This document shows, piece after piece, positions 4,855-5,684 of a stretch of 5,684 nucleotides of DNA. Numbering within the stretch: position 1 is the stretch's first letter; each line of letters starts with the position of its first letter. Location: contig NZ_CAJPOU010000074.1 of NCBI RefSeq assembly GCF_905372335.1, positions 1 through 5,684 on the forward strand, given 5' to 3'. Below the pieces are notes generated by a model, which was not told the origin of the DNA, ran no database searches, and was given only the letters and a program-made list of their open reading frames with translations. This stretch comes from Streptococcus sp. A12 (lineage in GTDB: Bacteria > Bacillota > Bacilli > Lactobacillales > Streptococcaceae). The translations under genes and the position numbers were made by a program.

Positions 4855-5684
4855 ATGAAGAATATTTTTTCCCGCTATGTCAGTCAGTTTGATTGGTCCA
4901 AGATCATGGATGAATTGGTTTCAAAATTGATTTCGTTAGCTTTTTTATTCGTTTTATTTTTTCTTGCAAAAAAACTAATCCATAGTTTGGTGAAACGCAT
5001 CTTGAAGCCTTCTCTGAATTATGTAGGCCAAGATGAAGCGCGGAAGAATACCATCGTGCGCTTGGTAGAGAGTCTGTTAAATTACTGTCTTTATTTTATC
5101 CTGATCTACTGGATTCTTTCTATCTTGGGCTTGCCAGTCTCTAGTCTCTTAGCGGGTGCTGGAATTGCCGGAGTTGCCATCGGGTTAGGAGCACAGGGCT
5201 TCCTATCAGACTTGGTCAATGGGTTCTTTATTCTTCTGGAACGTCAGATAGACGTCGGGGATACCGTTCGTTTGACCAATGGTCCGATCACCATCGCTGG
5301 AACCGTCTCTAGTGTGGGCATTCGGACGACCCAGGTGCGAGATGCAGATGGGACTTTGCATTATGTACCCAATCGCAATATTATGGTTGTCAGCAATCTC
5401 TCTCGGGGCAACCAGCGCGTCCTCATCGATATGCCGATTTCTGCTCAAACTGACCTAGACAAAATCTATCAAATCTTCCAGCAAGTCAACGATGAACAAG
5501 CCCAGAAGCATCCAGAAATTTTAGATGGTCCAACGATTCTAGGCCCTCAAATTGAAAAAGGGACAGGTCGTTATTCCTTCCGCGTCGCCATGATGGTCCA
5601 GTCGGGAAGCCAAGTGGCCATCTACCATCTTTATTACAAACTCTATCATGATGCCCTCTTACAAAATGGCATCGAGATTCCAAC
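4855..5684 (+). CDS. MscS-family small-conductance mechanosensitive channel, 3' end beyond window
   Basis: Membrane channel that opens under high membrane tension to release solutes after hypo-osmotic shock. The reading frame stays open for 276 codons to the window edge with no stop, so the C-terminus is missing here. Three hydrophobic segments are seen, at about 22-39, 72-93 and 96-115. The third is the pore helix: its small-residue pattern AGAGIAGVAIGLGAQGFLSDLVNGFFILLER (100-130 region) is diagnostic of MscS. The beta domain follows, with DVGDTVRL (133-140), GTVSSVGIRTTQVRDADG (149-166) and YVPNRNI (170-176). The alpha/beta C-terminal vestibule domain runs to the edge. Like YkuT-type Gram-positive members it lacks large N-terminal extensions. 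The ATG follows AAGGAG (4836-4841) with a rather long 13-base gap; a TTG four codons upstream is too close to that site to be preferred. Confidence 0.95.
   Translation, partial: MKNIFSRYVSQFDWSKIMDELVSKLISLAFLFVLFFLAKKLIHSLVKRILKPSLNYVGQDEARKNTIVRLVESLLNYCLYFILIYWILSILGLPVSSLLAGAGIAGVAIGLGAQGFLSDLVNGFFILLERQIDVGDTVRLTNGPITIAGTVSSVGIRTTQVRDADGTLHYVPNRNIMVVSNLSRGNQRVLIDMPISAQTDLDKIYQIFQQVNDEQAQKHPEILDGPTILGPQIEKGTGRYSFRVAMMVQSGSQVAIYHLYYKLYHDALLQNGIEIP

Noticed and set aside
1..5684. CRISPR array, tRNA or rRNA genes
   Set aside because: No regularly spaced direct repeats and no tRNA cloverleaf or rRNA-like sequence were seen on either strand.

Overview
The window looks like chromosomal DNA of a low-GC Gram-positive coccus, most likely Streptococcus (viridans/mitis-like, species not resolved). 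The reasons are strong AAGGAG-type ribosome binding sites, promoters with extended -10 TGN motifs, Rho-independent terminators at nearly every transcript end, and a glycine riboswitch in front of a sodium:alanine/glycine symporter, an arrangement known from streptococci. No genome comparison could be made, so the genus call is an inference.

Layout. Bases 1-1485 hold an ISLre2-type insertion sequence with an apparently intact 445-residue transposase (85-1422) and its own weak terminator; its left end is at or beyond the window edge. Bases 1486-1810 contain no convincing protein gene but are full of signals. A strong plus-strand promoter (1508-1536) leads to a strong plus-strand terminator (1660-1693). 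Nested inside on the minus strand is a second, near-consensus promoter (1661-1633) with its own terminator (1590-1556). This predicts a roughly 150-nt RNA completely overlapping a roughly 70-nt antisense RNA. The sense RNA has alternative base pairings like those of antisense-controlled transcription attenuators. This is the least explained and most interesting part of the window.

Bases 1776-2117 form a regulated leader: a near-consensus promoter, a degenerate 'ghost' glycine aptamer, a complete glycine aptamer, then a terminator whose right arm can alternatively pair with the aptamer's closing strand. This predicts an OFF switch for the AGCS-family symporter at 2118-3458. That gene converges on sstT, a Na+/serine-threonine symporter on the minus strand (3488-4705), and the two share one bidirectional terminator in a 29-bp gap. 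Upstream of sstT, divergent promoters fire sstT leftwards and an MscS-family mechanosensitive channel gene rightwards (4855 to beyond the window end).

Taken together, the right two thirds is a small membrane-transport neighbourhood. Two Na+-driven importers for small neutral amino acids (glycine/alanine and serine/threonine, linked metabolically by glycine-serine interconversion) sit beside an osmotic safety valve. The glycine importer is switched off by its own substrate. The insertion sequence and the sense/antisense RNA unit lie upstream and look like accessory DNA between the neighbouring genes.
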